Both the position numbers and the translations under genes were made by a program. Source: an uncultured Oscillospiraceae bacterium (GTDB lineage Bacteria > Bacillota > Clostridia > Oscillospirales > Ruminococcaceae). Taken from it: a stretch of 5,819 nucleotides of DNA. Below, piece after piece: positions 1 to 4,939 of this stretch; positions within the stretch are counted from its first letter, which is position 1, and every line of letters begins with the position of its first letter. Under the pieces are notes generated by a model. The model had not been told where the DNA came from. It searched no databases and saw nothing but the letters and a program-made list of their open reading frames with translations. The stretch is taken from positions 1 to 5,819 of the forward strand of contig CAKTAM010000114.1 of the NCBI GenBank assembly GCA_934527255.1, in the 5' to 3' direction.

Positions 1-507
1 CAGGACGGTCGTTTTGCCGCTGCCCGGCGGCCCGGCGATCAGCACGCGCGGCCGCGGCGCAGCCAACAGCTGCCGCCATGCCTCCGGCGCGGCCAGCGGC
101 AGCGGGCGGGCAATGCGGATATTCAGCGAGGTGATATTTTTGGGCTGCAGCAGTTTGTCCCCATCCCAGGCAGCCTGCGCCGCGACACCTACCCTGTGGC
201 CGCCCGGCAGGGTAAAATATCCGCGCCGCAGCTGCGCCTCATACGAAAAGGCCGAATACCGGCACAGGCAAAGAAAGCATTCCTGCAGCGCCGAATGGCT
301 GAGCATCGGTAGCCCGCTGCGCGGCGGCGTCAGCGCTCCGCCGTCCGCCACAAACAGCGCTTCTCCCCGCTTTGTCACGGCAGCCGGGCAGCCGCTGCGC
401 AGGCGCACCTCCGTAATTTCCGCCGCTTGTGGCAGCGAGACCGCGCCAAGACGTGCGGCCCACGGCTGCGGCAGCTGCGCCACGGCGGAATAGTAACGGT
501 CCGTCAT
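1..507 (-). CDS. spoIIIAA: Stage III sporulation protein AA (partial, N-terminal half)
   Basis: SpoIIIAA is the ATPase of the SpoIIIA-SpoIIQ channel that links mother cell and forespore during endospore formation; it is related to secretion ATPases and acts on the mother-cell side. The 169 codons visible contain the family signatures in order: EVRLRSG (residues 33-39), GYFTLPGGHRVGV (96-108), NITSLNIRIAR (124-134), and a complete Walker A motif, GPPGSGKTT (159-167). The reading frame runs off the left edge two codons after the Walker A, so Walker B and the rest of the ATPase core lie outside; the family is usually a little over 300 residues. The ATG at 507-505 is preceded by a purine-rich AAAGGGGG about 10 nt upstream. 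As the first gene of the usual spoIIIAA-AH operon, it should be followed by spoIIIAB to the left of this window. The gene points to a spore-forming lineage. The identification rests on motifs and is firm. Confidence 0.93.
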   Translation of the reverse strand, partial: MTDRYYSAVAQLPQPWAARLGAVSLPQAAEITEVRLRSGCPAAVTKRGEALFVADGGALTPPRSGLPMLSHSALQECFLCLCRYSAFSYEAQLRRGYFTLPGGHRVGVAAQAAWDGDKLLQPKNITSLNIRIARPLPLAAPEAWRQLLAAPRPRVLIAGPPGSGKTTVL

Positions 508-531
508 CTCTTTCCCGCCCCCTTTGTCCAC

Positions 532-539
532 ACTATATG
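532..539 (-). promoter_or_regulatory. Candidate -10 element for spoIIIAA
   Basis: Read on the minus strand this is CATATAGT, 24 nt upstream of the spoIIIAA ATG. It matches the B. subtilis sigma-E -10 consensus (CATACANT type) at most positions, and spoIIIA operons are known sigma-E targets. The same bases contain TATAGT, five of six to a sigma-A -10. No convincing -35 for either factor is seen at the right distance; the upstream bases are TACTGTTTTT. A promoter is expected between this start codon and the terminator at 592-618, but the exact element is inferred. Confidence 0.35.
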
Positions 540-591
540 AGGCTGTCCCCAAAAACAGTACACCGATGCCCTGCACCTGACGCACAAAAAA

Positions 592-618
592 GGACGAGGC
601 CCGCGAAAGGCTTCGTCC
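592..618. terminator. Bidirectional intrinsic terminator
   Basis: A 10-bp stem with one G-T wobble (arms 592-601 and 609-618) encloses a 7-nt loop. On the plus side it is followed by a T-rich tract (621-635). On the minus side it is followed by six uninterrupted T (complement of 586-591). It should end minus-strand transcripts arriving from the J-domain gene (stop at 777) before they reach spoIIIAA, so the sporulation operon depends on its own promoter. It could also stop any rightward transcript. Confidence 0.85.
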
Positions 619-776
619 GCTTCTTTTTATTCTTTGATTACTGCTCCAACTACTTTATCTTTCCAGAGGAAAAAGAAGGCTGTGCCCTCCACGCCGCTTT
701 TTCATGAGGGGCGGCAAAGGCCGTGTCTTTGGCCTCGGTTTGCCGCACAGGGCGGCATAGCAGCGGGCGCGGCGGC
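619..776. other. Gene-free spacer with AT-rich patch and a weak hairpin
   Basis: No convincing gene is seen here. Positions about 621-675 are much richer in A/T than the rest of the window. At 711-746 there is an 8-bp inverted repeat (GCGGCAAA/TTTGCCGC) with an inner GGCC/GGCC stem and a 4-nt bulge. It has no T-tract on either side, so it looks like a 3' untranslated structure downstream of the J-domain gene, not a terminator. A short minus-strand open frame (701-627) is discussed as a finding and is not called as a gene. Confidence 0.5.
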
Positions 777-1487
777 TTACAGACAGAACATCATCGGGTA
801 AAAGCCGCTGCCGCCGCACAAACCGCACAGCAGCTGTGCCGCACAAAGCGACAGACACAGCGGGTTGACCTTTGCCGGGAAGCCATACGCCGCGCCGCGC
901 TGGCTGTACGCTGCGCCGCCCTGCTGCAGCTGCGCCAGCAGCCGGGCATACTCGGAGTTGGCAGGCTCCAGATCAACGGCCCTCTGCGCATGCGAAAGCG
1001 CCGTTATCTGGTCGCCGCTGCCCGCATGGGCCAGAGCGCTGTAAAAATACCACTTTGCAGTGCGGTCGGGCATCTGCGAAAGCACATGCAGCGCCTCGGC
1101 ATAATACCCGGCATTGATATAGCTGCGGGCGGCGCGAAACTCGGGGCTTTGCTCCTGCGTGGAATAACGCCCCCGGCCATAACTGCCGGTGCTGCCATAA
1201 CCGCCAAAGCCGCCGAAGCCGCCAAACGGGCCGTAGCCTTCCCATGGGCCGCCCTGATAGCCGCCTGCGCCTCCATATGCGCCGCCCGTCCCGGAGGCCG
1301 CGCGCTTTTCGCCGTTTCGGATACGGTCGTAGGCATCATTGATCTCGCGCATTTTCTGCCCGGCCTGCGGGTCGTCCGGGTGCAGATCCGGATGGTACTG
1401 CTTTGCCAGACGGCGATATGCTTTTTTGATTTCCTCTTCACTTGCATCGGGCGAAACGCCCAGCACCTGATAGGGATCTCTTGTCAT
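777..1487 (-). CDS. J-domain (DnaJ-like) protein with TPR-like region and Cys-rich tail
   Basis: J proteins recruit DnaK-type Hsp70 and stimulate its ATPase. Residues about 5-58 form a full J domain, with YQVLGVSPDASEEEIKKAYR leading into helix II and the essential HPD tripeptide at 32-34. A Gly/Tyr/Phe-rich linker follows (about 65-106, including three GGF-type repeats). Then comes a helical region (about 115-190) with TPR-like alternation of small and aromatic residues (NAGYYAEALHVL, WYFYSALAHAGSGD, AQRAVDLEPANSEYARLL). The last 30 residues hold four Cys in a hydrophobic, Gly-rich stretch. The Cys-rich zinc-finger and C-terminal substrate domains of canonical DnaJ are absent, so this is a specialised (class III) J protein and not the housekeeping dnaJ. 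Its ATG overlaps the stop of the upstream DUF5685 gene (ATGA, 4 nt), suggesting translational coupling. It is the last gene of the three-gene operon. The client is unknown. Confidence 0.9.
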   Translation of the reverse strand: MTRDPYQVLGVSPDASEEEIKKAYRRLAKQYHPDLHPDDPQAGQKMREINDAYDRIRNGEKRAASGTGGAYGGAGGYQGGPWEGYGPFGGFGGFGGYGSTGSYGRGRYSTQEQSPEFRAARSYINAGYYAEALHVLSQMPDRTAKWYFYSALAHAGSGDQITALSHAQRAVDLEPANSEYARLLAQLQQGGAAYSQRGAAYGFPAKVNPLCLSLCAAQLLCGLCGGSGFYPMMFCL

Positions 1488-2314
1488 TGCCCCTGCCTTT
1501 CCTTTCGCTTTGCCTTTTGTGCGGCCGCCAGCTCATATTTTGTCCAAACGCCGGAGTACAGAATATTTTTCAGCAGATGTTCGTCCCTTGCCAGCGGCAG
1601 CCGTTCCAGCTCAGCCGCCGCCTGCCCGATCAGCGCCGTCAGCAGCGGCCGGTGATCCGTCTGTTCCACAAAGGCCAACGGGTTATAGCGCTCCTTCTGC
1701 AGATCGCGGTGCAGATCAAGGCTGGCATCCTGCAGATAGATGAATTTGCCCAGAAAATACCCCAGCCGACGCAGCGTAGGGGCAAAGGCATCCTCCTGCA
1801 GCCAGAACAGCTCGCCCAGCAGCACACCGAAGCAGTGGGCGGCCTCATCCGGGTTGGAGGAGTTTTCCGCCTCCACCCGGGAGAGCTGCGCCAGACACTC
1901 GCGGATGGCCTGGCACTGCCGCGGCCAGCTGCGCTCAATTTTTGCCGCGCAGCCCTTCAGGCAGCCGGCCGCCGCCAGTGCCGTCAGCGCCCGGTCGTCC
2001 TGCCAGTCGTCCAGCATTTTATAATAGGCCAGTATCACGTTCATATCGGCCGCATAGTCGGTATACGCATTCTGCCACTGCGGCTGCTTTTTCAGCGGAT
2101 GAATGATACAGGTGCTGCGCCGGGCTTCCTCCTGCGGCTGATACACCGCGCCCAGCAGCAGCGCCAGCAGCGCCAGGTCGTAGGTCAGAGTCAGGCCGCG
2201 AAGCTCGCCGTGGCGGCGGCGGATGGCGGCGCACAGCCCGCAGTAGCAGGCGCGGTAGCGCACAAACTCCTCCTGCGACAGGGCCTCGCGGTTGGCCACA
2301 ACAAAACCGAACAT
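1484..2314 (-). CDS. DUF5685-type protein of unknown function
   Basis: The 276-residue protein opens with MFGFVVANREALSQEEF and the YCGLC signature (24-28), followed by LTLTYDLALLALLL (41-54). I recognise this pattern as the DUF5685 family common in Clostridia; I could not run a profile search. No signal peptide is seen, and it reads as soluble and almost all helical. Visible candidate ligands are C25, C28, C69 and H72 (CIIH). There are two Asp-rich motifs: DDWQDD at 102-107, and D196-x3-D200-x3-D204 followed by KERYNPL. These recall the paired metal-binding motifs of squalene/phytoene synthases, but this is inference. The ATG at 2314 has a strong GAGGAGG Shine-Dalgarno (complement of 2319-2325) that overlaps the stop of the preceding gene, leaving 9 nt between them. 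The 3' end overlaps the J-domain gene by 4 nt. No function is established for the family to my knowledge. Confidence 0.85.
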   Translation of the reverse strand: MFGFVVANREALSQEEFVRYRACYCGLCAAIRRRHGELRGLTLTYDLALLALLLGAVYQPQEEARRSTCIIHPLKKQPQWQNAYTDYAADMNVILAYYKMLDDWQDDRALTALAAAGCLKGCAAKIERSWPRQCQAIRECLAQLSRVEAENSSNPDEAAHCFGVLLGELFWLQEDAFAPTLRRLGYFLGKFIYLQDASLDLHRDLQKERYNPLAFVEQTDHRPLLTALIGQAAAELERLPLARDEHLLKNILYSGVWTKYELAAAQKAKRKERQGQ

Positions 2315-2323
2315 GCGTCCTCC

Positions 2324-2734
2324 TCAGCTTTTGCGCCGAAAATACCCGCCGCAGCGCGGGCAGGTAATCTCGATGCGGCCGCGGCCGCGCGGCACGCGCA
2401 CCATGGTGCGGCACTGCGGACAGCGGTAAAACCGGTATTGGCGGCGCTGCTGCCAGCGTGCCTTCTTCTGCCGAAGGGTCGCAGCCACGCCCTGCCGCCA
2501 GTGCAGATACCGCTGGTTTTCCTGACGGCGTTTTTCCACCCTGCGCGAAAACACGCGAAAATAGCACACGCACAGCGCCGCCACTCCCAACAGACAGAAC
2601 AGCAGCCGCCCCACGCTGCCGCGCCCAAAGGCCAGCGACACCAGCACCGCCGCGCAGCCAAGCAGGCTCCATAGCTGCGCCAGCGCGTCGCTGCCGTTTC
2701 GCCCGGCCAGTACCTTTTGAAGCCAGTTTCTCAT
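2324..2734 (-). CDS. Small membrane protein with C-terminal zinc ribbon
   Basis: The 136-residue protein starts MRNWLQKVLAGRNGSDALAQ, a short amphipathic and basic lead. Two hydrophobic segments follow (about 21-37 and 43-61), separated by a tight RGSVGR turn, as in a helical hairpin. A very basic Arg/Lys/Gln-rich stretch (64-103) comes next, probably cytoplasmic. The C-terminus is a zinc ribbon: CPQC (105-108), VRVPRGRGRIEI, CPRC (125-128). The ATG at 2734-2732 was chosen over the longer open frame back to 3031 because it has a good AGAGGA Shine-Dalgarno about 7 nt upstream, and the upstream extension has no protein-like character and would cover the intergenic signals. It is the first gene of the operon with the DUF5685 and J-domain genes. 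Similar zinc-ribbon proteins occur in Clostridia without an assigned role. The ribbon could bind protein or nucleic acid; the sequence does not decide. Confidence 0.8.
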   Translation of the reverse strand: MRNWLQKVLAGRNGSDALAQLWSLLGCAAVLVSLAFGRGSVGRLLFCLLGVAALCVCYFRVFSRRVEKRRQENQRYLHWRQGVAATLRQKKARWQQRRQYRFYRCPQCRTMVRVPRGRGRIEITCPRCGGYFRRKS

Positions 2735-2822
2735 GACATATCCTCTCCCGGCGGGCAAGGCGATGGCCGCGCCGCCGTTTTGCCGCGCCGAAGCGTATTG
2801 TTTAGCAGTATCCATTAAAACG

Positions 2823-2845
2823 CATTTTATTGCACATTTTATGTG
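2823..2845. repeat. AT-rich direct repeat and palindrome, possible operator
   Basis: CATTTTAT occurs twice with a 12-nt period (2823-2830 and 2835-2842). The second copy is part of the perfect palindrome CACAT-TTT-ATGTG (2833-2845). The block lies in the only AT-rich stretch (about 2808-2870) of the divergent intergenic region, about 90-110 nt upstream of the zinc-ribbon gene start, where that operon's promoter is expected. I see no minus-strand -35/-10 pair good enough to call. A regulator-binding role is inferred from position and symmetry only. Confidence 0.35.
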
Positions 2846-2872
2846 TGGAAAATGAAGGAACTGTAAACTTCC

Positions 2873-2916
2873 CGCCGGGTGCAGCCGGGACGTGCACCGC
2901 TTTTTGCAGCCCGGCG
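2873..2916. repeat. Imperfect inverted repeat abutting the rightward promoter
   Basis: CGCCGGGTGCA (2873-2883) is the inverse of TGCA-G-CCCGGCG (2905-2916) apart from one bulged G. A competing inner pair, GGTGCA/TGCACC (2878-2883 and 2892-2897), is followed after two bases by five T. The repeat ends two bases before the -35 hexamer at 2919. It could be a regulator site or a remnant hairpin, though GC-rich DNA produces such repeats by chance fairly often. Confidence 0.3.
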
Positions 2917-2918
2917 CA

Positions 2919-2947
2919 TTGCAAACCGCGCGCCCGCGTGCTACAAT
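2919..2947 (+). promoter_or_regulatory. Sigma-A-type promoter for the C26 hydrolase-mutY operon
   Basis: TTGCAA (2919-2924) and TACAAT (2942-2947) are separated by exactly 17 bp. Each matches the vegetative consensus (TTGACA, TATAAT) at four or five of six positions. Transcription would begin near 2953-2955, giving a leader of roughly 95 nt before the ATG at 3049. It is the only good rightward promoter upstream of the two plus-strand genes, and suggests housekeeping expression. Confidence 0.7.
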
Positions 2948-2956
2948 ACCAGCAAA

Positions 2957-3003
2957 GGCCGCCGGGCGGGTGCAGAGTACTTCTGCGCCTGCGCCGGGCG
3001 GCC
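2957..3003 (+). promoter_or_regulatory. Long GC-rich leader hairpin with an alternative pairing
   Basis: Within the predicted leader, and starting only a few bases after the predicted start of transcription, 19 bp can form in three stacked blocks: GGCCGCC/GGCGGCC, GGCG/CGCC, and GGTGCAGA/TCTGCGCC (one wobble) around a 5-nt loop (2977-2981). The blocks are broken by a G-G mismatch and a 2-nt bulge. The 3' arm (GGGCGGC, 2996-3002) could instead pair perfectly with GCCGCCC (3023-3029), just before the Shine-Dalgarno at 3036-3042. No T-tract follows, so it is not a terminator. It may stabilise the 5' end or affect translation; no known riboswitch class is recognised. Confidence 0.45.
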
Positions 3004-3048
3004 GACAAAGCGGCGCCGGAATGCCGCCCACAAAAAAGGAGACTTCTT

Positions 3049-3828
3049 ATGCAAGAAAAACACTGTCAGACCAACGCCGCCGAAAGCCGGACGGCCGCCG
3101 GTGCAAAGCCGGTCATCGCCGTCACCGTTTCGCAGGGCGACGGCCGCCTGATGCTCAGCCACAACTGCGAAACGGCCATTGTCGCGGCCGGCGGGCTGCC
3201 GGTGCTTCTGCCCGTTCACATTGACCCGCAGGATGCCGCCGCCCTGCTGGCGCGCTGCGACGGTATTGTGTTTTCCGGCGGGCCGGATATGGACCCCGCC
3301 TATTTCGGCGAGGAAGTGCTGGCCGAGTGCGGCGGCATCGACATTGAGCGTGACCGTGCCGAGGCGGCCTACTTTGCCGCGGCCCGCGAGCTGGGGCTGC
3401 CCATTTTCGGCATCTGCCGCGGTCACCAGCTCATCAACGTTCTGCTGGGGGGCGACCTGTATCAGGATATTGACGCGCAGCTGCCGCGCAGCCCCGCGCT
3501 GCAGCACCGCAGCCACGGCGCAGGCGACACCCTGCTGCATACCATCCGCACCGAGCCGGACAGCCTGCTGGCGCGCATCACGCACGGCGAGGCCCTGCGG
3601 GTGACCAGCACCCACCATCAGGCGGTGCGGCGCATTGCCCCGGGCCTGCGCGCCGTGGGCTTCAGCGCGGATGGCGTGGTGGAGGCTCTTGAGGGCGACG
3701 GCGGCGCTTTTCTGCTGAGCGTGCAGTGGCACCCGGAGCTGCGCTATACCCGTGAGGCCCACGCACTGGCGCTGTTTGAGGCACTGACGGACGCCGCGCG
3801 CCGTTACCGGGAGGCGCGCCATGCTTGA
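3049..3828 (+). CDS. Class I glutamine amidotransferase-like hydrolase (peptidase C26, gamma-Glu-GABA hydrolase-like)
   Basis: Members of this family hydrolyse gamma-glutamyl amide bonds in the cytoplasm; PuuD cleaves gamma-glutamyl-GABA in putrescine breakdown. The 259 residues match the usual family length of about 240-260. The sequence shows PVIAVT (21-26), the GIVFSGGPDMDPAYFGEE loop (72-89), the nucleophile elbow GICRGHQ with Cys123, the STHHQAV segment (187-193), and the second half of the catalytic triad in VQWHPE (His228, Glu230). All catalytic residues are present. The ATG has AAGGAGA (3036-3042) six bases upstream, and the open frame further back to 2830 crosses the promoter and is not used. 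The first 20 residues precede the fold and look disordered. The gene overlaps mutY by 8 nt. No polyamine genes are adjacent, so the true substrate is uncertain and puuD is not assigned. Confidence 0.88.
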   Translation: MQEKHCQTNAAESRTAAGAKPVIAVTVSQGDGRLMLSHNCETAIVAAGGLPVLLPVHIDPQDAAALLARCDGIVFSGGPDMDPAYFGEEVLAECGGIDIERDRAEAAYFAAARELGLPIFGICRGHQLINVLLGGDLYQDIDAQLPRSPALQHRSHGAGDTLLHTIRTEPDSLLARITHGEALRVTSTHHQAVRRIAPGLRAVGFSADGVVEALEGDGGAFLLSVQWHPELRYTREAHALALFEALTDAARRYREARHA

Positions 3829-4867
3829 CGCCGTTCCCGCCGGGATGGTCGCCCCGCTGCTGGAGTGGTACGCCGCCAACGCCCGCACGCTGCCCTGGCG
3901 CGAACACCCCACGCCGTATAACGTCTGGGTGAGCGAGATCATGCTGCAGCAGACAAGGGTAGAGGCCGGGCTGCCCTACTTTCGGCGCTTTGTCGCCGCA
4001 CTGCCCGATGTTGCCGCACTGGCCGCCGCTGATGAGCAGACCCTGCTGAAGCTGTGGGAGGGCTTGGGCTATTACAGCCGGGTACGCAACCTGCAGAAGG
4101 CCGCCCGCGTGGTGATGGAGCAGTACGGCGGGCAGCTGCCCGGCACCCCGCAGCAGCTGGAAAAGCTGCCCGGCATTGGGCCGTACACCGCCGGGGCGAT
4201 CGCCTCCATCGCTTTTCAATACCGCACCCCGGCCGTGGATGGCAACGTGCTGCGCGTGCTGAGCCGCGTGACAGCCTTTGAACAGGATGTGCGCGCCCCC
4301 GGCGTGCGAGAGGCGGCGGCGCAGGCGCTGGAGCGCATTCTGCCGCCGCGTGCCGGAGATTTCAACCAGGCGCTGATGGACCTTGGCGCCATGGTCTGCC
4401 TGCCGAACGGCGCGCCGAAGTGCCTGCTTTGCCCCCTGCGGGAGCTTTGCCGCGCCCGACAGCTGGGGCTGGAAAACCAGCTGCCGATCAAGCCAGCCAA
4501 AAAAGGCCGCCGCACCGAAGAGCACACCGTTCTGCTGGCGCTGCACGAGGGGCGCGTAGCCCTGCGCCGACGCCCCGCACAGGGGCTGCTGGCCGGGCTG
4601 TGGGAGTACCCGTCGCTGCCGGGCCGCCTTTCGGCCGAAGCGCTGCGGCAGGCGCTGCCCGCCCTTAGCGTGCAGGCGGATGCCGTGCTGCCCGCAGGCG
4701 AGGCCAAACACATTTTTACGCATATGGAATGGCAGATGACCGGGTATTATGTCACCTGCCTGACGGCCGATGCCCCGGCCGACTGGGTATGGGTCACACC
4801 TGCCGAACTGAAAAAGGAATATCCGGTGCCCTCCGCCTTTCGCGCCTATACCGCCCTGCTGCTGTAG
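3821..4867 (+). CDS. mutY: A/G-specific adenine DNA glycosylase
   Basis: MutY removes adenine mispaired with 8-oxoguanine, preventing G-to-T transversions in base-excision repair. The 348 residues match the normal length. The catalytic domain shows VSEIMLQQTRVE with the catalytic Glu39, WEGLGYYSRVRNLQKAA (79-95), the helix-hairpin-helix LPGIGPYTAGAIASIAF (116-132), and VDGNVLRVLSR with catalytic Asp140. The [4Fe-4S] cluster ligands are Cys193, Cys201, Cys204 and Cys210, so the first spacing is seven residues compared with six in E. coli MutY. A Nudix-like 8-oxoG-recognition domain follows (about 233-348), including RRRPAQGLLAGLWEYP (249-264) and FTHMEW (299-304), where FSH is common. The ATG lies inside the end of the C26 hydrolase gene (8-nt overlap), with GGGAGG at 3809-3814 as Shine-Dalgarno, so translation is probably coupled. 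An intrinsic terminator follows 22 nt after the stop. Confidence 0.97.
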   Translation: MLDAVPAGMVAPLLEWYAANARTLPWREHPTPYNVWVSEIMLQQTRVEAGLPYFRRFVAALPDVAALAAADEQTLLKLWEGLGYYSRVRNLQKAARVVMEQYGGQLPGTPQQLEKLPGIGPYTAGAIASIAFQYRTPAVDGNVLRVLSRVTAFEQDVRAPGVREAAAQALERILPPRAGDFNQALMDLGAMVCLPNGAPKCLLCPLRELCRARQLGLENQLPIKPAKKGRRTEEHTVLLALHEGRVALRRRPAQGLLAGLWEYPSLPGRLSAEALRQALPALSVQADAVLPAGEAKHIFTHMEWQMTGYYVTCLTADAPADWVWVTPAELKKEYPVPSAFRAYTALLL

Positions 4868-4888
4868 GGCACGCGGGCCCCGGCAAAG

Positions 4889-4923
4889 ACAGCGCTGCGT
4901 TTTTTTCGCCGCGCTGTTTTTTT
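4889..4923 (+). terminator. Intrinsic terminator after mutY
   Basis: ACAGCGC (4889-4895) pairs with GCGCTGT (4911-4917). An inner GCG/CGC (4897-4899, 4907-4909) stacks across one mismatch around a T7 loop, and a run of seven T (4917-4923) follows. It should end the C26-mutY transcript before the convergent brnQ-like gene. On the minus strand the same hairpin lacks a following T-run, so it is not a clear terminator for the leftward transcript. Confidence 0.8.
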
Positions 4924-4939
4924 GCGGCGCTTTGCACGG

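Noticed and set aside
538..568. TGAGGCTGTCCCCAAAAA at 538-555 resembles the terminal repeat style of some insertion sequences
   Set aside because: No matching inverted end, target duplication or transposase remnant was found nearby, so it is treated as part of the spoIIIAA upstream region.
711..746. Hairpin GCGGCAAA/TTTGCCGC as the terminator of the J-domain operon
   Set aside because: Neither side has a T-tract, while the hairpin at 592-618 has T-tracts on both sides.
723..1655. Plus-strand open frame (310 codons) opposite the J-domain gene
   Set aside because: It is antisense to a clear J domain with HPD motif; the product shows no recognisable family and no proper ribosome site.
1442..2674. 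Long plus-strand open frame (410 codons) opposite the DUF5685 and zinc-ribbon genes
   Set aside because: It lies antisense to three well-supported genes with domain motifs and ribosome sites. Its product is low-complexity Arg/Ala/Gln/His-rich, as expected from the complement of GC-rich coding DNA.
2735..3031. N-terminal extension of the zinc-ribbon gene to an upstream ATG
   Set aside because: The extension runs across the divergent promoter region, is Arg/Cys-rich without family character, and the internal ATG at 2734 has a good ribosome site.
2830..3048. N-terminal extension of the C26 hydrolase
   Set aside because: It would cross the -35/-10 promoter and leader hairpin; the ATG at 3049 has a strong, well-spaced Shine-Dalgarno and gives the usual family length.
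2941..3942. Minus-strand open frame (333 codons) opposite the C26 hydrolase
   Set aside because: It is antisense to an intact C26 hydrolase with a complete catalytic triad, and crosses the promoter and leader.
3662..4723. Minus-strand open frame (353 codons) opposite mutY
   Set aside because: It is a shadow of mutY; the plus strand carries all catalytic and cluster residues of MutY.
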